A stretch of 64,000 bases of DNA, from contig CAVSLD010000005.1 in the NCBI GenBank assembly GCA_963728655.1, forward strand, positions 124,001-188,000, in the 5' to 3' direction. This DNA comes from Iamia sp963728655. Lineage in GTDB: Bacteria; Actinomycetota; Acidimicrobiia; Acidimicrobiales; Iamiaceae. The notes beneath the pieces were generated by a model. It saw only the letters and a program-made list of their open reading frames with translations. It was not told the DNA's origin and searched no databases. Below, in pieces: positions 8,676 to 18,249 of the stretch (position 1 is its first letter; every line of letters starts with the position of its first letter). The translations under genes were made by a program, and so were the position numbers.

Positions 8676-11567
8676 ATGAGCCTCCTCACCGCCGCCGACC
8701 CCGACACCCTCCTGCAGGTGCTCGACGGGCGCGCCGAGGGCCTCGTGCACGTCGAGCACCTGCCCGCCCGGCCTGCCCGCCACGCCGCCCCGGCGGTGCC
8801 CGTCCCCGACCGCCTCGCCGGCCTCGTCCCCCCGGCGGGGCTCTGGACCCACCAGGCCGAGGCCATCGACCGGGCCCGCGCCGGCACCCACGTGGCGGTG
8901 GCCACCGGCACCGCCTCGGGCAAGTCGCTGTGCTTCCAGCTCCCCATCGCCGAGGCCGTCACCGAGCCGGTCCGGGGCGGCACCGCCCTGCTGGTGGGGC
9001 CCACCAAGGCCCTGGCCCAGGACCAGCTGCGGGCCATGGGCGCCCTCGGCGTCGGCGGCCTGGTGGCCGCCACCTACGACGGCGACTCCACCCCCGAGCA
9101 GCGCACCTGGGCCCGCTCCCACGCCAACGTCCTGCTCACCAACCCCGAGATGCTCCACTGCGGACTCCTCCCCCACCACGAGCGCTGGGCCACGTTCCTG
9201 CACCGCCTGCGCTACGTCGTCATCGACGAGCTCCACGTGTTCCGGGGGGTGTTCGGCAGCCACGTGGCCCACGTGCTGCGCCGCCTGCGCCGCCTGTGCG
9301 CCCGCTACGGCGCCGATCCCACCTTCGTCTTCGCCTCGGCCACCATCGGCGAGCCCGAGACCCTGGCCTCGGCTCTGTGCGGGTCGCCCGTGCAGGCCGT
9401 CACCGACGACGCCTCGCCCCGAGGTGAGCGGGTCGTCGCACTGTGGAACCCGCCCCTGGTCGAGGCGGCCACCGGCTCGCGGGTGTCCACCCACCGGGTC
9501 ACCGCCGCCCTCGTGGCCGAGCTGGTGGGCGCCGGGCACCGCACCATCGCCTTCTGCCGCAGCCGGCGGGGCACCGAGGTGGTGGCGGCCGACGCCCAGA
9601 GCCGCCTCCCGACCGACCAGGCGGGGGCGGTGCGGCCCTACCGGGGCGGCTACCTGCCCGCCGAGCGGCGCGAGATCGAGGCCGAGCTCTTCGGCGGGTC
9701 GCTGCGCGGCGTGGTGGCCACCTCGGCCCTGGAGCTGGGCGTCGACGTGGGCGGACTCGACGCCTGCGTGCTCGACGGCTTCCCCGGCACCATCGCCTCG
9801 CTCTGGCAGCAGGCCGGTCGGGCGGGGCGGGCCCGGCAGCGCTCGCTGGCCGTGCTGGTGGCCGGCGACGACGCCCTCGACCAGTACCTCATGGCCCACC
9901 CCGACGAGGTGTTCAGCCGTCCCCCCGAGCCGGCGGTGGTGAACCCCTCCAACCCCGACGTGGTCGACGCCCACCTGGCCTGCGCGGCCTACGAGACGCC
10001 GCTGTCGGCGGCCGACGACCGCTGGTGGGGCGACGACCTCGACGACGGCGTGCGCCGCCTGGTGCAGGGCGACCGCCTGCGGATCCGCCCCGGCGCCCGG
10101 ATGCGCCAGGTGCCCGGCGACGGGCCCCGGGCGGTGTGGGCGGCGCGGGGCTACCCGTCGCGCGGCGTGGGCCTGCGCAGCGGCGGGGGCGGCGAGGTCC
10201 GCATCGCCCGCTCCGACGGCGCCCTGGTGGGCACCGTCGACCGGGGCCGGGCGCCCGAGGTCGTCCACCCCGGGGCCGTCTACCTGCACCAGGGCGTGGC
10301 CTGGCGGGTCGTCGACCTCGACCTCGACGAGGGCGTGGCCGAGGTGGCCCGCACCGACGGCGCCGAGTCCACCCAGGCCCGCTCCACGGTCTCCATCAGG
10401 GTCCTCGACGAGGAGCAGTGCCGACCCGTGGGCCGCACCCGCCTGTCGCTCGGGTCGGTCGAGGTCACCTCCCAGGTCACCGGCTTCCAGCGGCGCGACG
10501 CGGCCACCGGCGAGGTGCTGGGCACCGAGGACCTCGACCTGCCGCCCAACCGGCTCACCACCCGGTCGTTCTGGTACGCCCTCGACACCGGCCTGCTGCG
10601 CCGGGCCGGGCTGGGCCCCAAGGCGTGGCCGGGCACCCTGCACGCGGCCGAGCACGCCGCCATCGGCCTGCTGCCGCTGTTCACCATCTGCGACCGCTGG
10701 GACGTGGGTGGCGTGTCCACCCCCTGGTCCGAGGACGTGGGCGGCCCCGCCATCTTCGTCTACGACGGCTACGAGGGCGGGGCCGGCATCGCCGAGCTGG
10801 GCTACCAGGCCGCCCACCGGCACCTGGCCGCCACCCTCGACGTGCTCCGGCGCTGCCCCTGTGAGGCGGGTTGTCCCTCCTGCGTCCAGTCGCCCAAGTG
10901 CGGCAACCTCAACGAGCCCCTCGACAAGGCCGGCGCCATCGCCCTCCTGGCGACGGCCCGCCCCGACCTCGACGGACCTGACCCGACCGCCAGCACCCCC
11001 ACCCTCCCCGAACCGGTCAGCCCCGCCGGTGCCCTGACCCCCAGGATCCCGACCACTTCGCCGTCCCTGCCGGGCTGGTCCGCGGATCGGTCGCCCCGGC
11101 GACGGGAGCGCGGACCAGCTCGAGGGTGGAGCACCCGGTCCCTCCCCGAACCGGTCAGCCCCGCCGGTGCCCTGACCCCCAGGATCCCGACCACTTCGCC
11201 GTCCCTGCCGGGCTGGTCCGCGGATCGGTCGCCCTGGCGACGGGAGCGCGGACCACTTCGGGGGGACGAGCCGGACCGCGAGGGTGGCGGGCGCGGGGAC
11301 GTCGGCGGCGGGAGGGTCGCGGCCGAGGGGTGGGGTCAGGGGGCGGGGGTGCGCGAGCGGCGGAGCCAGCCACCGACGTGGGCGGCCAGGGTCAGCAGCA
11401 GCACGGCCACCGCGATCGGGGCGACCAGGCCGGGCGAGACGTCCTCTCGGGTGGTGACCAGCCGGGCCGAGGGGGAGATGCGGGCCGCCTGCTCATCACC
11501 ACCGGGGGCCGCGGTGCCGGGGGCGGAGCCCTCGCCGGGCACGAAGGCGTCGTCGGGCGTGCCGTAG
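8676..11567 (+). CDS. DEAD/DEAH-box helicase with DUF1998, abnormal C-terminus
   Basis: Superfamily 2 helicase, 963 aa as read. Motif I is ATGTASGKS (residue ~80), motif II VIDELH (~183), motif III FASATIG, then the second RecA domain (SALELGVDVGGLDACVLDGFPG) and the DUF1998 Cys cluster CPSCVQSPKCG near residue 732. The family normally ends about 30 residues later. Here the frame continues for ~190 residues through two copies of a 138-bp palindromic repeat (Pro/Ser/Arg-rich) and then 230 bp into the oppositely oriented gene. I infer that repeat insertion removed the native stop near 11.0 kb. Related helicases (Rv3649 in M. tuberculosis) also lie near tad genes. Confidence 0.9.
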   Translation: MSLLTAADPDTLLQVLDGRAEGLVHVEHLPARPARHAAPAVPVPDRLAGLVPPAGLWTHQAEAIDRARAGTHVAVATGTASGKSLCFQLPIAEAVTEPVRGGTALLVGPTKALAQDQLRAMGALGVGGLVAATYDGDSTPEQRTWARSHANVLLTNPEMLHCGLLPHHERWATFLHRLRYVVIDELHVFRGVFGSHVAHVLRRLRRLCARYGADPTFVFASATIGEPETLASALCGSPVQAVTDDASPRGERVVALWNPPLVEAATGSRVSTHRVTAALVAELVGAGHRTIAFCRSRRGTEVVAADAQSRLPTDQAGAVRPYRGGYLPAERREIEAELFGGSLRGVVATSALELGVDVGGLDACVLDGFPGTIASLWQQAGRAGRARQRSLAVLVAGDDALDQYLMAHPDEVFSRPPEPAVVNPSNPDVVDAHLACAAYETPLSAADDRWWGDDLDDGVRRLVQGDRLRIRPGARMRQVPGDGPRAVWAARGYPSRGVGLRSGGGGEVRIARSDGALVGTVDRGRAPEVVHPGAVYLHQGVAWRVVDLDLDEGVAEVARTDGAESTQARSTVSIRVLDEEQCRPVGRTRLSLGSVEVTSQVTGFQRRDAATGEVLGTEDLDLPPNRLTTRSFWYALDTGLLRRAGLGPKAWPGTLHAAEHAAIGLLPLFTICDRWDVGGVSTPWSEDVGGPAIFVYDGYEGGAGIAELGYQAAHRHLAATLDVLRRCPCEAGCPSCVQSPKCGNLNEPLDKAGAIALLATARPDLDGPDPTASTPTLPEPVSPAGALTPRIPTTSPSLPGWSADRSPRRRERGPARGWSTRSLPEPVSPAGALTPRIPTTSPSLPGWSADRSPWRRERGPLRGDEPDREGGGRGDVGGGRVAAEGWGQGAGVRERRSQPPTWAARVSSSTATAIGATRPGETSSRVVTSRAEGEMRAACSSPPGAAVPGAEPSPGTKASSGVP
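11003..11256. repeat. Two-copy 138-bp repeat with nested palindromes
   Basis: Copies at 11003-11118 and 11141-11256, period 138 bp (46 codons), nearly identical. Each holds two substructures: a 50-bp unit running from GAACCGGTCAG to GACCACTTC (11010-11059), with GGTCAG/CTGACC arms, and a second unit with 11-bp perfect arms GCTGGTCCGCG/CGCGGACCAGC (11074-11084 and 11109-11119) around GTCGCC/GGCGAC. It sits at the 3' end of the helicase frame. Confidence 0.85.
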
Positions 11568-12499
11568 GGGAGGTCGGTGTCGTAGCCCGAGCCCGTGGCC
11601 CCGCGTCCCACCCGCGCGGGCCGGTCGGCTGTGGTCGGCGGGCCCGAGGCCGCGGTGCTGGTCGGCGGCCGGGCCGGGGCGGAGGGCCGGGCCGGCGTCG
11701 GCGACGACGGAGGCGCGATCGATGCCGACGGGCCGGGCGGCAACGTCGGCGCAGCCGCCTCCGGGACCTGGGCGCGGGCCTCGGCCGAAGGTGGCGACCC
11801 CACCTGCGGGCCGCCGGGGCCCTCGGCGCCCCAGCGGCGGGCGACGAGGCGGTAGGCGTGCACGCCCGGGGCCGCTCCCAGGGCCAGGGTGGTGGTGCTG
11901 GTCGGGAGGTCGGCGCGGCCGGCACCGTCCCGGGTGACGGTCCAGCCCACCACGTCGGGCGCCTGGGTGGCGGCCCAGGCCAGGTCGACCCCGGACGCCG
12001 AGCCGGTGGCCCGGGGAGCGGCCGGGGCCGGACCCGGGTCGGCCAGGGCGACGGGCCGGGACACGTCGCCCGAGGGGCCGGCCACCGGGTTGGACGAGGC
12101 CGCGGTGACCACGACCCGGTAGGGCCCGTTGCACAAGGGGACGAGCTCGATGCGGTAGCGCTCGCCGGACGGCGAGGCGGCGGCCTCGATCGGCCCGCAG
12201 GGCGCGGGGAGGGTGACCGTCGGCGTGAGGCGGGCGGTCACCCGGGTCACCGGCGTCAGGCCGCCGAGGGGCCCCCGGACCCGACCGGTGACCACGACGG
12301 GCCGGCTGTCCACCACGGCGGGCAGGGCATCGAGCTCGAGGGTCCAGAGCCCCTGGGGCGCAGCCGCCGCCGGCGACGGCGCCACCAGGAGGACGAGGCC
12401 GATCCCGAGCGTCACCAGGGCGGCCGCCACCGCGGCGCCGCGCTGCGGAGCTCGGGCGTCGGTCCCGGACGCTCGCCGCCGGGTGCAGGGGCCGGTCAC
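11336..12499 (-). CDS. Secreted FN3-like surface protein
   Basis: 387 aa. The GTG start overlaps the sortase stop (GTGA). N-terminal signal peptide (AAALVTLGIGLVLLVAPSPAAAA), a beta-rich region, then a fibronectin-III-like stretch (SGVDLAWAATQAPDVVGWTVTRDG), a long Pro/Ser/Ala linker and a C-terminal hydrophobic helix followed by RRSRTPAP. No LPXTG motif is present, so it is membrane- rather than sortase-anchored. Translational coupling to the sortase suggests a shared cell-surface role. Confidence 0.75.
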   Translation of the reverse strand: MTGPCTRRRASGTDARAPQRGAAVAAALVTLGIGLVLLVAPSPAAAAPQGLWTLELDALPAVVDSRPVVVTGRVRGPLGGLTPVTRVTARLTPTVTLPAPCGPIEAAASPSGERYRIELVPLCNGPYRVVVTAASSNPVAGPSGDVSRPVALADPGPAPAAPRATGSASGVDLAWAATQAPDVVGWTVTRDGAGRADLPTSTTTLALGAAPGVHAYRLVARRWGAEGPGGPQVGSPPSAEARAQVPEAAAPTLPPGPSASIAPPSSPTPARPSAPARPPTSTAASGPPTTADRPARVGRGATGSGYDTDLPYGTPDDAFVPGEGSAPGTAAPGGDEQAARISPSARLVTTREDVSPGLVAPIAVAVLLLTLAAHVGGWLRRSRTPAP

Positions 12500-13282
12500 G
12501 TCTCGCCCCGGATGTCGGGCGGGGTCCGGCCGCCGCGGTCGTCGAGCAGCGGCGCCCCCTCCAGGGCGGCGGTCAGCACCAGGCGCTGGCGGGCCGACCC
12601 GCGAGGGTGGCAGGTGGTGAGGGTGAGGCGGGCGTCGTCGGTCGGGCCGACCAGGTCGGTCTGGCCCGGGTCCACCACCGCGGCCGCCTCGCCCACCCGG
12701 TAGGTGCAGGTGCCCAGCGGCGTGTCCAGCGTGACCTCGGCGCCGGCCGGGACCTCGTCGAGGCGGCTGAAGGGCTTGCCGTAGGTGGTGCGGTGGCCGG
12801 CGATGGCCACGTTCCCGGCCCCGCACGGCAGCGCCGTCTCCGGGTAGTGGCCGGCCCCGGCGCGCAGGGCCTCCTGGGTCGTCCCCTCGACCACGACCAC
12901 ATCGACGTCGATGGCCGGGATGCGCAGGCCGCGTGAGGCTGTCGCCCGGGTCCACCTCGCCGGCCACGAAGGCCTGCTGAGCCGCGGGGCTCGTGGTCTG
13001 CTCCTCCAGCTGGCGCTCCAGGCGGACCTGGAGGTGGTCCTGGTAGCGGTCGGTCCAGAAGGGCCAGCTGAGGCTCACCCCGGCCGCCACGACCAGCAGC
13101 ACGGCCAGGACCCCGACCGATCGGCGCACCGCCCTCGAGCGGGCCAGGCGGCTGCGCCAGGGTCCGTCCGGCGTGGCGCCGGCGGGTGGCTCCGCCGCCG
13201 TCCGGGGCCGGAGGGCCAGGCCGACCAGCAGGCTGGCGACCAGTCCCGTCGCCACCACCAGGGCGACGGTGGAGCCGCTCAC
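12496..13282 (-). CDS. Class E sortase, interrupted by a frameshift
   Basis: Transpeptidase that joins LPXTG-type proteins to the wall. The N-terminal part (GTG at 13282) has a basic stretch and one membrane helix (GVLAVLLVVAAGVSLSWPF). The catalytic half lies in another frame (AGHRTTYGKPF with the catalytic His; TLTTCHPRG with the catalytic Cys; Arg in GSARQRL). One extra base near 12930 separates them; removing it gives GDSLTRLRIPAIDVDVVVVEG, the normal family sequence, and a 261-aa protein. Two LPRTG proteins lie in the window, one directly upstream. Either a real pseudogene or a sequence error. Confidence 0.85.
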
Positions 13283-13396
13283 CTCCGACCCACGGGTGCG
13301 GAGACCGCGAGGCCGCAGGGCAGGAGGGCCACGGGGTGAGGCCCGGTGGGGGGCGCGGCGCGGGCGGTCACGGGGCGACGGCGCTCGGCGGGCGGT

Positions 13397-14653
13397 TCAG
13401 GCCTCGACCCGGCGGGTGCTGCGGAGCACCACGACGAGGGCCCCGGCGCCGACGAGGAGCAGCAGGCCGACCGGCACCCACCCACCGTCGCCCCCGGTGC
13501 GGGGCAGGGCGGTGCGCTCCGGGGTGGGGGCCGGCGGTGCGGGGGTGGGGGCCGGCGGTGCGGGGGCGGGGGCCTCCTCCACCACCGCGGCGGGTCCCTC
13601 GACCGCCGCCGCGGCATCGGCCACGGCCACCACCACCCCACCACCGGGGAGCCCGGTGCCGAGGTCGAGGCGGATGTCGGCGGCCGTCGCCGTCGCCGTG
13701 GTCTCGCCCACCTCGTCCTGGCCGCCGGCGACGGTGATGGAGCTGGTCAGCGGGGCGGGCAGGGGGAGGTCGACGACCTGGCCCTCGGGGACCGGGATGG
13801 GGGCGTCGGGTGCGCCGAGCACGGCGGCCACGTCGGCGCCGAGCTGGAACGAGACCGGGGCGACCACGTGGTCGGCGGCGAGGGCACCGTCCTCGTAGGT
13901 GGCGGTGGCCTCGGACCGGCCCACCGTGATGGTGAGCACGGGGCCGAGCACCGGGCGGTCGAGGACCGTGACGACGAGGCCCTCGGCGCTGCTGGTGGCC
14001 GACGAGGCCGTGCCCGACGCGGTCGACGTGGCCTCGGTGCCGCCGCCGGCCAGGCCCAGGACGGTGACGTCGTCGGCCAGGGCGGCCTGGAGGATGTCGG
14101 TGAGGCCGGTGAGCTGTTCGGGCAGGGGCGTCTGGCCCACCAGGTCGAGGACCGGGGCGACCACCGCGTCGGTGACGTCCTCGAGGGGCAGGGGCGAGTC
14201 GGCGGGGCCCAGCACGGACAGGTCGGCGGCCTGGCCGGTGGCCGTGCCGGTGGCGGCGTCGGCCCCGGCGCTGGCCTCGGCGGTGCTGCACGCGGTGACG
14301 GCCTCGACGGGCAGGGGGACGTCGGCGGGCAGGGAGAGCGGGCTGCACACGGGGTCGGGGCCGCCGGCCGAGGGGGTGGCCGCGTCGGCCTGGGCCGAGG
14401 TGACCCCGAAGCCCTGCGGGCCGAGGAAGGCCCCGGTGCCGTCGGCCGTGGCCGAGGGGTCGGCGTCGGCCGCGGTGGAGGCCGAGCTCACCACGACCTC
14501 GTTGCCGAACAGGCTGACCCGCAGGGCGGTCGCCTGGGCCTCGGCCCGGGGCACCGCGGGCGCGGCCGCGTCCTGGGCCCCACCCGGGCTGGCCCCCAGG
14601 ACCAGGACGACGCCGACGGCAGTGGCGGTGAGGGCTCGGGGGATCGCTCGCAT
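13397..14653 (-). CDS. LPXTG-anchored secreted protein
   Basis: 418 aa. ATG at 14653 with AAAGGAG 7 nt upstream. Signal peptide (ALTATAVGVVLVLGASPGGAQ), an Ala/Thr/Val-rich beta-type body with few aromatic residues, a Pro/Ala linker (APAPAPPAPTPAPP), then LPRTG, a membrane helix and a basic tail (RSTRRVEA). This is a complete sortase sorting signal. The sortase gene is 114 bp downstream on the same strand, so it is the obvious substrate. Body fold not recognised. Confidence 0.85.
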   Translation of the reverse strand: MRAIPRALTATAVGVVLVLGASPGGAQDAAAPAVPRAEAQATALRVSLFGNEVVVSSASTAADADPSATADGTGAFLGPQGFGVTSAQADAATPSAGGPDPVCSPLSLPADVPLPVEAVTACSTAEASAGADAATGTATGQAADLSVLGPADSPLPLEDVTDAVVAPVLDLVGQTPLPEQLTGLTDILQAALADDVTVLGLAGGGTEATSTASGTASSATSSAEGLVVTVLDRPVLGPVLTITVGRSEATATYEDGALAADHVVAPVSFQLGADVAAVLGAPDAPIPVPEGQVVDLPLPAPLTSSITVAGGQDEVGETTATATAADIRLDLGTGLPGGGVVVAVADAAAAVEGPAAVVEEAPAPAPPAPTPAPPAPTPERTALPRTGGDGGWVPVGLLLLVGAGALVVVLRSTRRVEA

Positions 14654-14700
14654 GGCCCGCTCCTTTCGCCGTCGGGTCGGGGTCTCCTGCCCGGGGGCGC

Positions 14701-15105
14701 TCAGCGCTCGACCCGCATGGCCGCCGATGCGGTGACGGTGACGTCGGGCAGCAGGGGGCCGACGAGGGCGACGTCGGTGGGGGTGGGACAGGTCAGGCGC
14801 ACCGAGAGGACGGCACCGACCTCGGCCGGGCGGTGGACCGCAGCGCGGCACCCCCGACGGCCGGCGTCGGCGGCGGCCCGGTCGGCGACGCCGGGGCGCC
14901 CGTCGACGGCCACCGCCCGCGCCGCCTCGCGGGCGGCGTGGACGGTGGCCACGTGGGCCGCGACGACCAGCCCGGCCTGCACCACGAGCAGGAGTCCGAG
15001 CAGGACGACGGGCAGGGCCAGGGCCAGCTCGACGGTGGCCTGTCCCCGCCCGGAGCGGCACCGCCGCACGGGACGGCGGGGCCGGACCGGTCGGGCGGGG
15101 CTCAC
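14701..15105 (-). CDS. TadE-like minor pilin
   Basis: 134 aa; GTG start overlaps the DUF4244 stop (GTGA). A basic N-terminus is followed by RGQATVELALALPVVLLGLLLVVQAGLVV, the prepilin-like TadE signature in which the Glu follows the processing site and a long hydrophobic helix anchors the subunit. The C-terminal part is small and Cys-containing. Part of the Tad/Flp pilus operon. Confidence 0.88.
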   Translation of the reverse strand: MSPARPVRPRRPVRRCRSGRGQATVELALALPVVLLGLLLVVQAGLVVAAHVATVHAAREAARAVAVDGRPGVADRAAADAGRRGCRAAVHRPAEVGAVLSVRLTCPTPTDVALVGPLLPDVTVTASAAMRVER

Positions 15106-15320
15106 AGCCGGCTGACGAGCTCGTCGAAGACCCGGTCGAACAGGTCGCCGATGCGGCCCGACGAGGTGGCCCAGGTGACGAGGGCGATGGCGACGACGGC
15201 GGCGCCCAGCAGCACCAGCGCGTACTCGGCGGTCGCCTGGCCCCCCTCGGCGCGGGCGCGGAGGCGGGTGGGGGCGGTGGTGAGCCGGACGGCGAGGGCG
15301 AGGACGGGACGGGTGGACAT
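15102..15320 (-). CDS. DUF4244 Flp-pilin-like protein
   Basis: 72 aa. ATG at 15320 with TGGAG 5 nt upstream; a longer in-frame ORF to 15377 has no such site. The core GGQATAEYALVLLGAAVVAIALV is a class III (Flp-type) prepilin signal with the conserved Glu-Tyr. In actinobacterial tad loci DUF4244 proteins sit between tadC and tadE and are the likely major pilin. Confidence 0.88.
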   Translation of the reverse strand: MSTRPVLALAVRLTTAPTRLRARAEGGQATAEYALVLLGAAVVAIALVTWATSSGRIGDLFDRVFDELVSRL

Positions 15321-15431
15321 GGGATCTCCAGGAGGCGGGCCGCAGGGGGCCGGGACGGGTGCGGTGGCCAGGGCCACGAGCCGGCAGGGGCCGGGGACGG
15401 CGGCCGAGGCCGCGAGGCACGACCCTGTGGA

Positions 15432-16184
15432 TCAGGTGCGGAGGTCGCCCAGGGCGACGACGACGGGGGGCACCACGGTGAGGAGCCCGAAGGCCGGCAG
15501 GGTGCAGCAGACCAGGGGGAAGAGGAGGCGCACCGGCACCTGGCGGGCCTCGGCCTCGGCGGCCCGACGCCGGGCGAGGCGCTGCTCGGCGCCCAGCCGG
15601 GCCAGCGGCTCGGCCACGGGGGTGCCGTCGGCGTGGGCGGCCACCAGCAGGCGGAGCAGGGGCTGCGCCGCCGGGCGCCGGTCGGACACCCGCGCCAGGG
15701 CGTCGGCCAGCGGCTCGCCGTGGCGGACCCGCACATCGGCCTCGGCCAGGTCGGGTCCGAGCGGGGCCGGGACCCGGGGCGCCACCACGGGGAGGGCGGC
15801 GGGCACGGTGAGCCCGGCCGCCAGGGCCAGGGCGAAGAGGTCGACGGCGTCGGGCACCGCCTGCGCCGAGGCCTCGGACGCGGCCCGGTCCCGGCGCCGA
15901 CGGGCCAGCCGGGGGGCGACGGCGGCCGCCACCACGGGGACCGGTGCGAGGGGGGCCAGCACCGGCACCAGGGCGGCGGCCAGCACCAGGAGGGCCCCCA
16001 CCGCCCGGTCACCGGAGGGGTCGGTGCCGCCGACGGCCCGCCGCACCCCGCCCCCGATGCGGGCGAGCGGACCCGGTGGCACCGCTCGCGCCGTCGTGGG
16101 CCGCAGCGCCCGCCGGGGCCGTCGGCGGGCCAGGCCCGCCACCACCAGGGTGGCCCAGGCCAGGGCCAGCACCGGGGCGGTCAT
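15432..16184 (-). CDS. tadC: TadC-like type II secretion F protein
   Basis: Inner-membrane platform protein of the Tad pilus, 250 aa. ATG overlaps the tadB stop (ATGA). Hydrophobic helices near residues 5-20, 55-75 and at the C-terminus (RLLFPLVCCTLPAFGLLTVVPPVVVAL) flank a cytoplasmic GspF-like region (AVPDAVDLFALALAAGLTVPAAL). Position after tadB fixes the identity. Confidence 0.87.
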   Translation of the reverse strand: MTAPVLALAWATLVVAGLARRRPRRALRPTTARAVPPGPLARIGGGVRRAVGGTDPSGDRAVGALLVLAAALVPVLAPLAPVPVVAAAVAPRLARRRRDRAASEASAQAVPDAVDLFALALAAGLTVPAALPVVAPRVPAPLGPDLAEADVRVRHGEPLADALARVSDRRPAAQPLLRLLVAAHADGTPVAEPLARLGAEQRLARRRAAEAEARQVPVRLLFPLVCCTLPAFGLLTVVPPVVVALGDLRT

Positions 16185-17080
16185 CGGTGGGCCCCATCGA
16201 CCACGCGCTGCATCCACCACGCCCCGGCACCGTCGAGCAGCGCGGCCACGAGCACGCACCCCAGCCCCACCGGGGTGCCCAGGAGGGTGTGGGCCAGGCG
16301 CGGGTCGGCCGCGCTGCCGAGGGCGGCCACCACCAAGGGGAGGGCCACCATCACCGCGGCGGAGGCCCGGGCCTGGGAGGCCAGGGCCCGGGACTCGTCG
16401 GCCACCACCGCCCGGGCCCGCAGGGTGGCGGCCACGCCGTCGAGGGCGGCGGCCCGCGCCCCACCGGCCTCGGCCGCGACCTCGAGGGCGGCCACCGCCA
16501 GACCGACGGGCGGGCGGGGGTGGGCGTCGGACCAGGGACCGAGGGCGGCGACCACGGTGGCGCCCCTGTCGACCCGGGCCACCACGGCCGCCACCTCGTC
16601 GCCGTGGACGCCGCCGACGGTCGCGGCCGCCGAACCGAGCGCGGGCACCAGGTCGAGGCCGCTCCGGAGCTCGCGTGCGGCGTGTTCGAGGAGGTCGGGG
16701 AGGCTGGCATCGGCCCGGCGCGACCCGCGCCCCCGGGCCACCCGCAGGGCGAGGGCCAGCGATGCCACCAGCACCCCGGCCACCACAGCACCACCCACCG
16801 GGCCGCCCCGCAGCGCGACCAGGCCACCCGTGGCCAGCACACCCGCCGCCGCCACCCGGGCCCAGCGCTGCGCATCTCCCTCGATGCCGGCCGACGCGAG
16901 GGCGCCGGCCCACGCCCGGGCGCGCGGGCCCCGGGCCCGGGCGGCGGTCGCCGGCCCCGTGGGGGCGGGACCCTCGGGCGCGGGACCCTCGGGCGCGGAC
17001 CCGGTCGTCCCGGGACGGCGCGCCGCGCCCAGGCAGGCGGCCACGCCGAGGACGCCGACGACGGTGAGCGCCGGCGTCAC
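16181..17080 (-). CDS. tadB: TadB-like type II secretion F protein
   Basis: Second platform protein of the Tad pilus, 299 aa. GTG overlaps the tadA stop (GTGA). GspF-domain features include LPDLLEHAARELRSGLDLVPALG and a pair of C-terminal helices. An N-terminal EGPAPEGPAPTGPA linker is low-complexity. Pairs with TadC above the TadA ATPase. Confidence 0.87.
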   Translation of the reverse strand: MTPALTVVGVLGVAACLGAARRPGTTGSAPEGPAPEGPAPTGPATAARARGPRARAWAGALASAGIEGDAQRWARVAAAGVLATGGLVALRGGPVGGAVVAGVLVASLALALRVARGRGSRRADASLPDLLEHAARELRSGLDLVPALGSAAATVGGVHGDEVAAVVARVDRGATVVAALGPWSDAHPRPPVGLAVAALEVAAEAGGARAAALDGVAATLRARAVVADESRALASQARASAAVMVALPLVVAALGSAADPRLAHTLLGTPVGLGCVLVAALLDGAGAWWMQRVVDGAHR

Positions 17081-18249
17081 CGCGCCCCCGGCGCGACGCC
17101 GGGCGCGGCCCGCCGGGGGCAGCGGACCGGGTCGCCGACCACCCCGGCCGCCGTGGCGAGGGTGCGGGTGCGGACCGGGTCGTCGGGGTCGATGCTCACC
17201 TCGGCCACCTCGGCGATGCGGCGCGAGCCGTCGGCCCGCCGGGCCACCTGCACCACGAGGTCGACGGCGCTGGTGATCTGCTCCCGCACCGCCCGCAGGG
17301 GCAGGTCGGCACCCATGAGCACCATGGTCTCCAGCCGGCGCAGGGCGTCGTCGGGCCCGTTGGCGTGGCAGGTGCTGAGCGAGCCGTCGTGGCCCGTCGT
17401 CATGGCCTGGAGCATGTCGAGGGCCTCCGGGCCGCGGACCTCTCCGACCACGATCCGGTCGGGCCGCATGCGCAGGGCGGCCCGCACCAGCTCGCGGATG
17501 GTGACCGCGCCGGTGCCCTCGACGCTGGCGGGGCGGGCCTCGAGGCGGACCACGTGGTCGCCGGGGAGGCGGAGCTCGGCCGCGTCCTCCACGGTGACCA
17601 CCCGCTCGTGGGCCGGGACCAGGCCGGCGAGGGCGTTGAGGAGGGTGGTCTTGCCGGCGCCGGCCCCGCCGCTCACGACCACCTGGCGACGCTCGGCCAC
17701 GGCCCGGCCCAGGAGGGCGACGACCTCGGGGGCGGCGAAGGCGGCCAGGGGCACGGCCCGCGCCCCGAAGCGGCGGATGGTGATGCACGGACCGTCGACC
17801 GCGAGCGGGGGGACGACCACGTGCACCCGTGACCCGTCGGGCAGGCGGGCGTCGGCCAGGGGGCTGGCCCGGTCGGCCCGGGCCCCGACCGGGGCGAGGA
17901 CCCGGGCCACCAGCTGGGCCACGGTGGGGGCGTCGACCTCCACGCCCGCACGGGCCAGGTGCCCGTGGCGCTCGACCCACACCGGACCGGGGCCGTTGAC
18001 CATGACCTCGGTGACCTCGGGGTCGGCCAGCAGGGGCTCGAGGGGGCCGAGCCCGGTGGCCCGGTCGCGGACGCGGGCGACGACCGAGGCGGCGGCGGCC
18101 GGGTCGAGCAGCGGCGCCACCCGGCGCACCAGGTCGGCCAGGGCGACGGGGTCGAGGGCGGCGGGGATGGACGGGGCGGCCAGCACCTCGCGGTGGACGG
18201 CCTCGACCACCTCTCCGGGCGGGTGCTCGCCGGCGACGATCGCGGTCAT
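17077..18249 (-). CDS. tadA: Tad pilus secretion ATPase, CpaF/TadA type
   Basis: Motor ATPase for pilus assembly, 390 aa. Walker A GGAGAGKTT near residue 194, Asp box VVTVEDAAELRLP, Walker B DRIVVGEVRGPEALDML and His box TGHDGSLSTCHAN are all present. ATG overlaps the upstream cpaE-like stop (ATGA). CpaF-type N-terminus (GLGPLEPLLADPEVTEVMV). Complete. Confidence 0.95.
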   Translation of the reverse strand: MTAIVAGEHPPGEVVEAVHREVLAAPSIPAALDPVALADLVRRVAPLLDPAAAASVVARVRDRATGLGPLEPLLADPEVTEVMVNGPGPVWVERHGHLARAGVEVDAPTVAQLVARVLAPVGARADRASPLADARLPDGSRVHVVVPPLAVDGPCITIRRFGARAVPLAAFAAPEVVALLGRAVAERRQVVVSGGAGAGKTTLLNALAGLVPAHERVVTVEDAAELRLPGDHVVRLEARPASVEGTGAVTIRELVRAALRMRPDRIVVGEVRGPEALDMLQAMTTGHDGSLSTCHANGPDDALRRLETMVLMGADLPLRAVREQITSAVDLVVQVARRADGSRRIAEVAEVSIDPDDPVRTRTLATAAGVVGDPVRCPRRAAPGVAPGAR

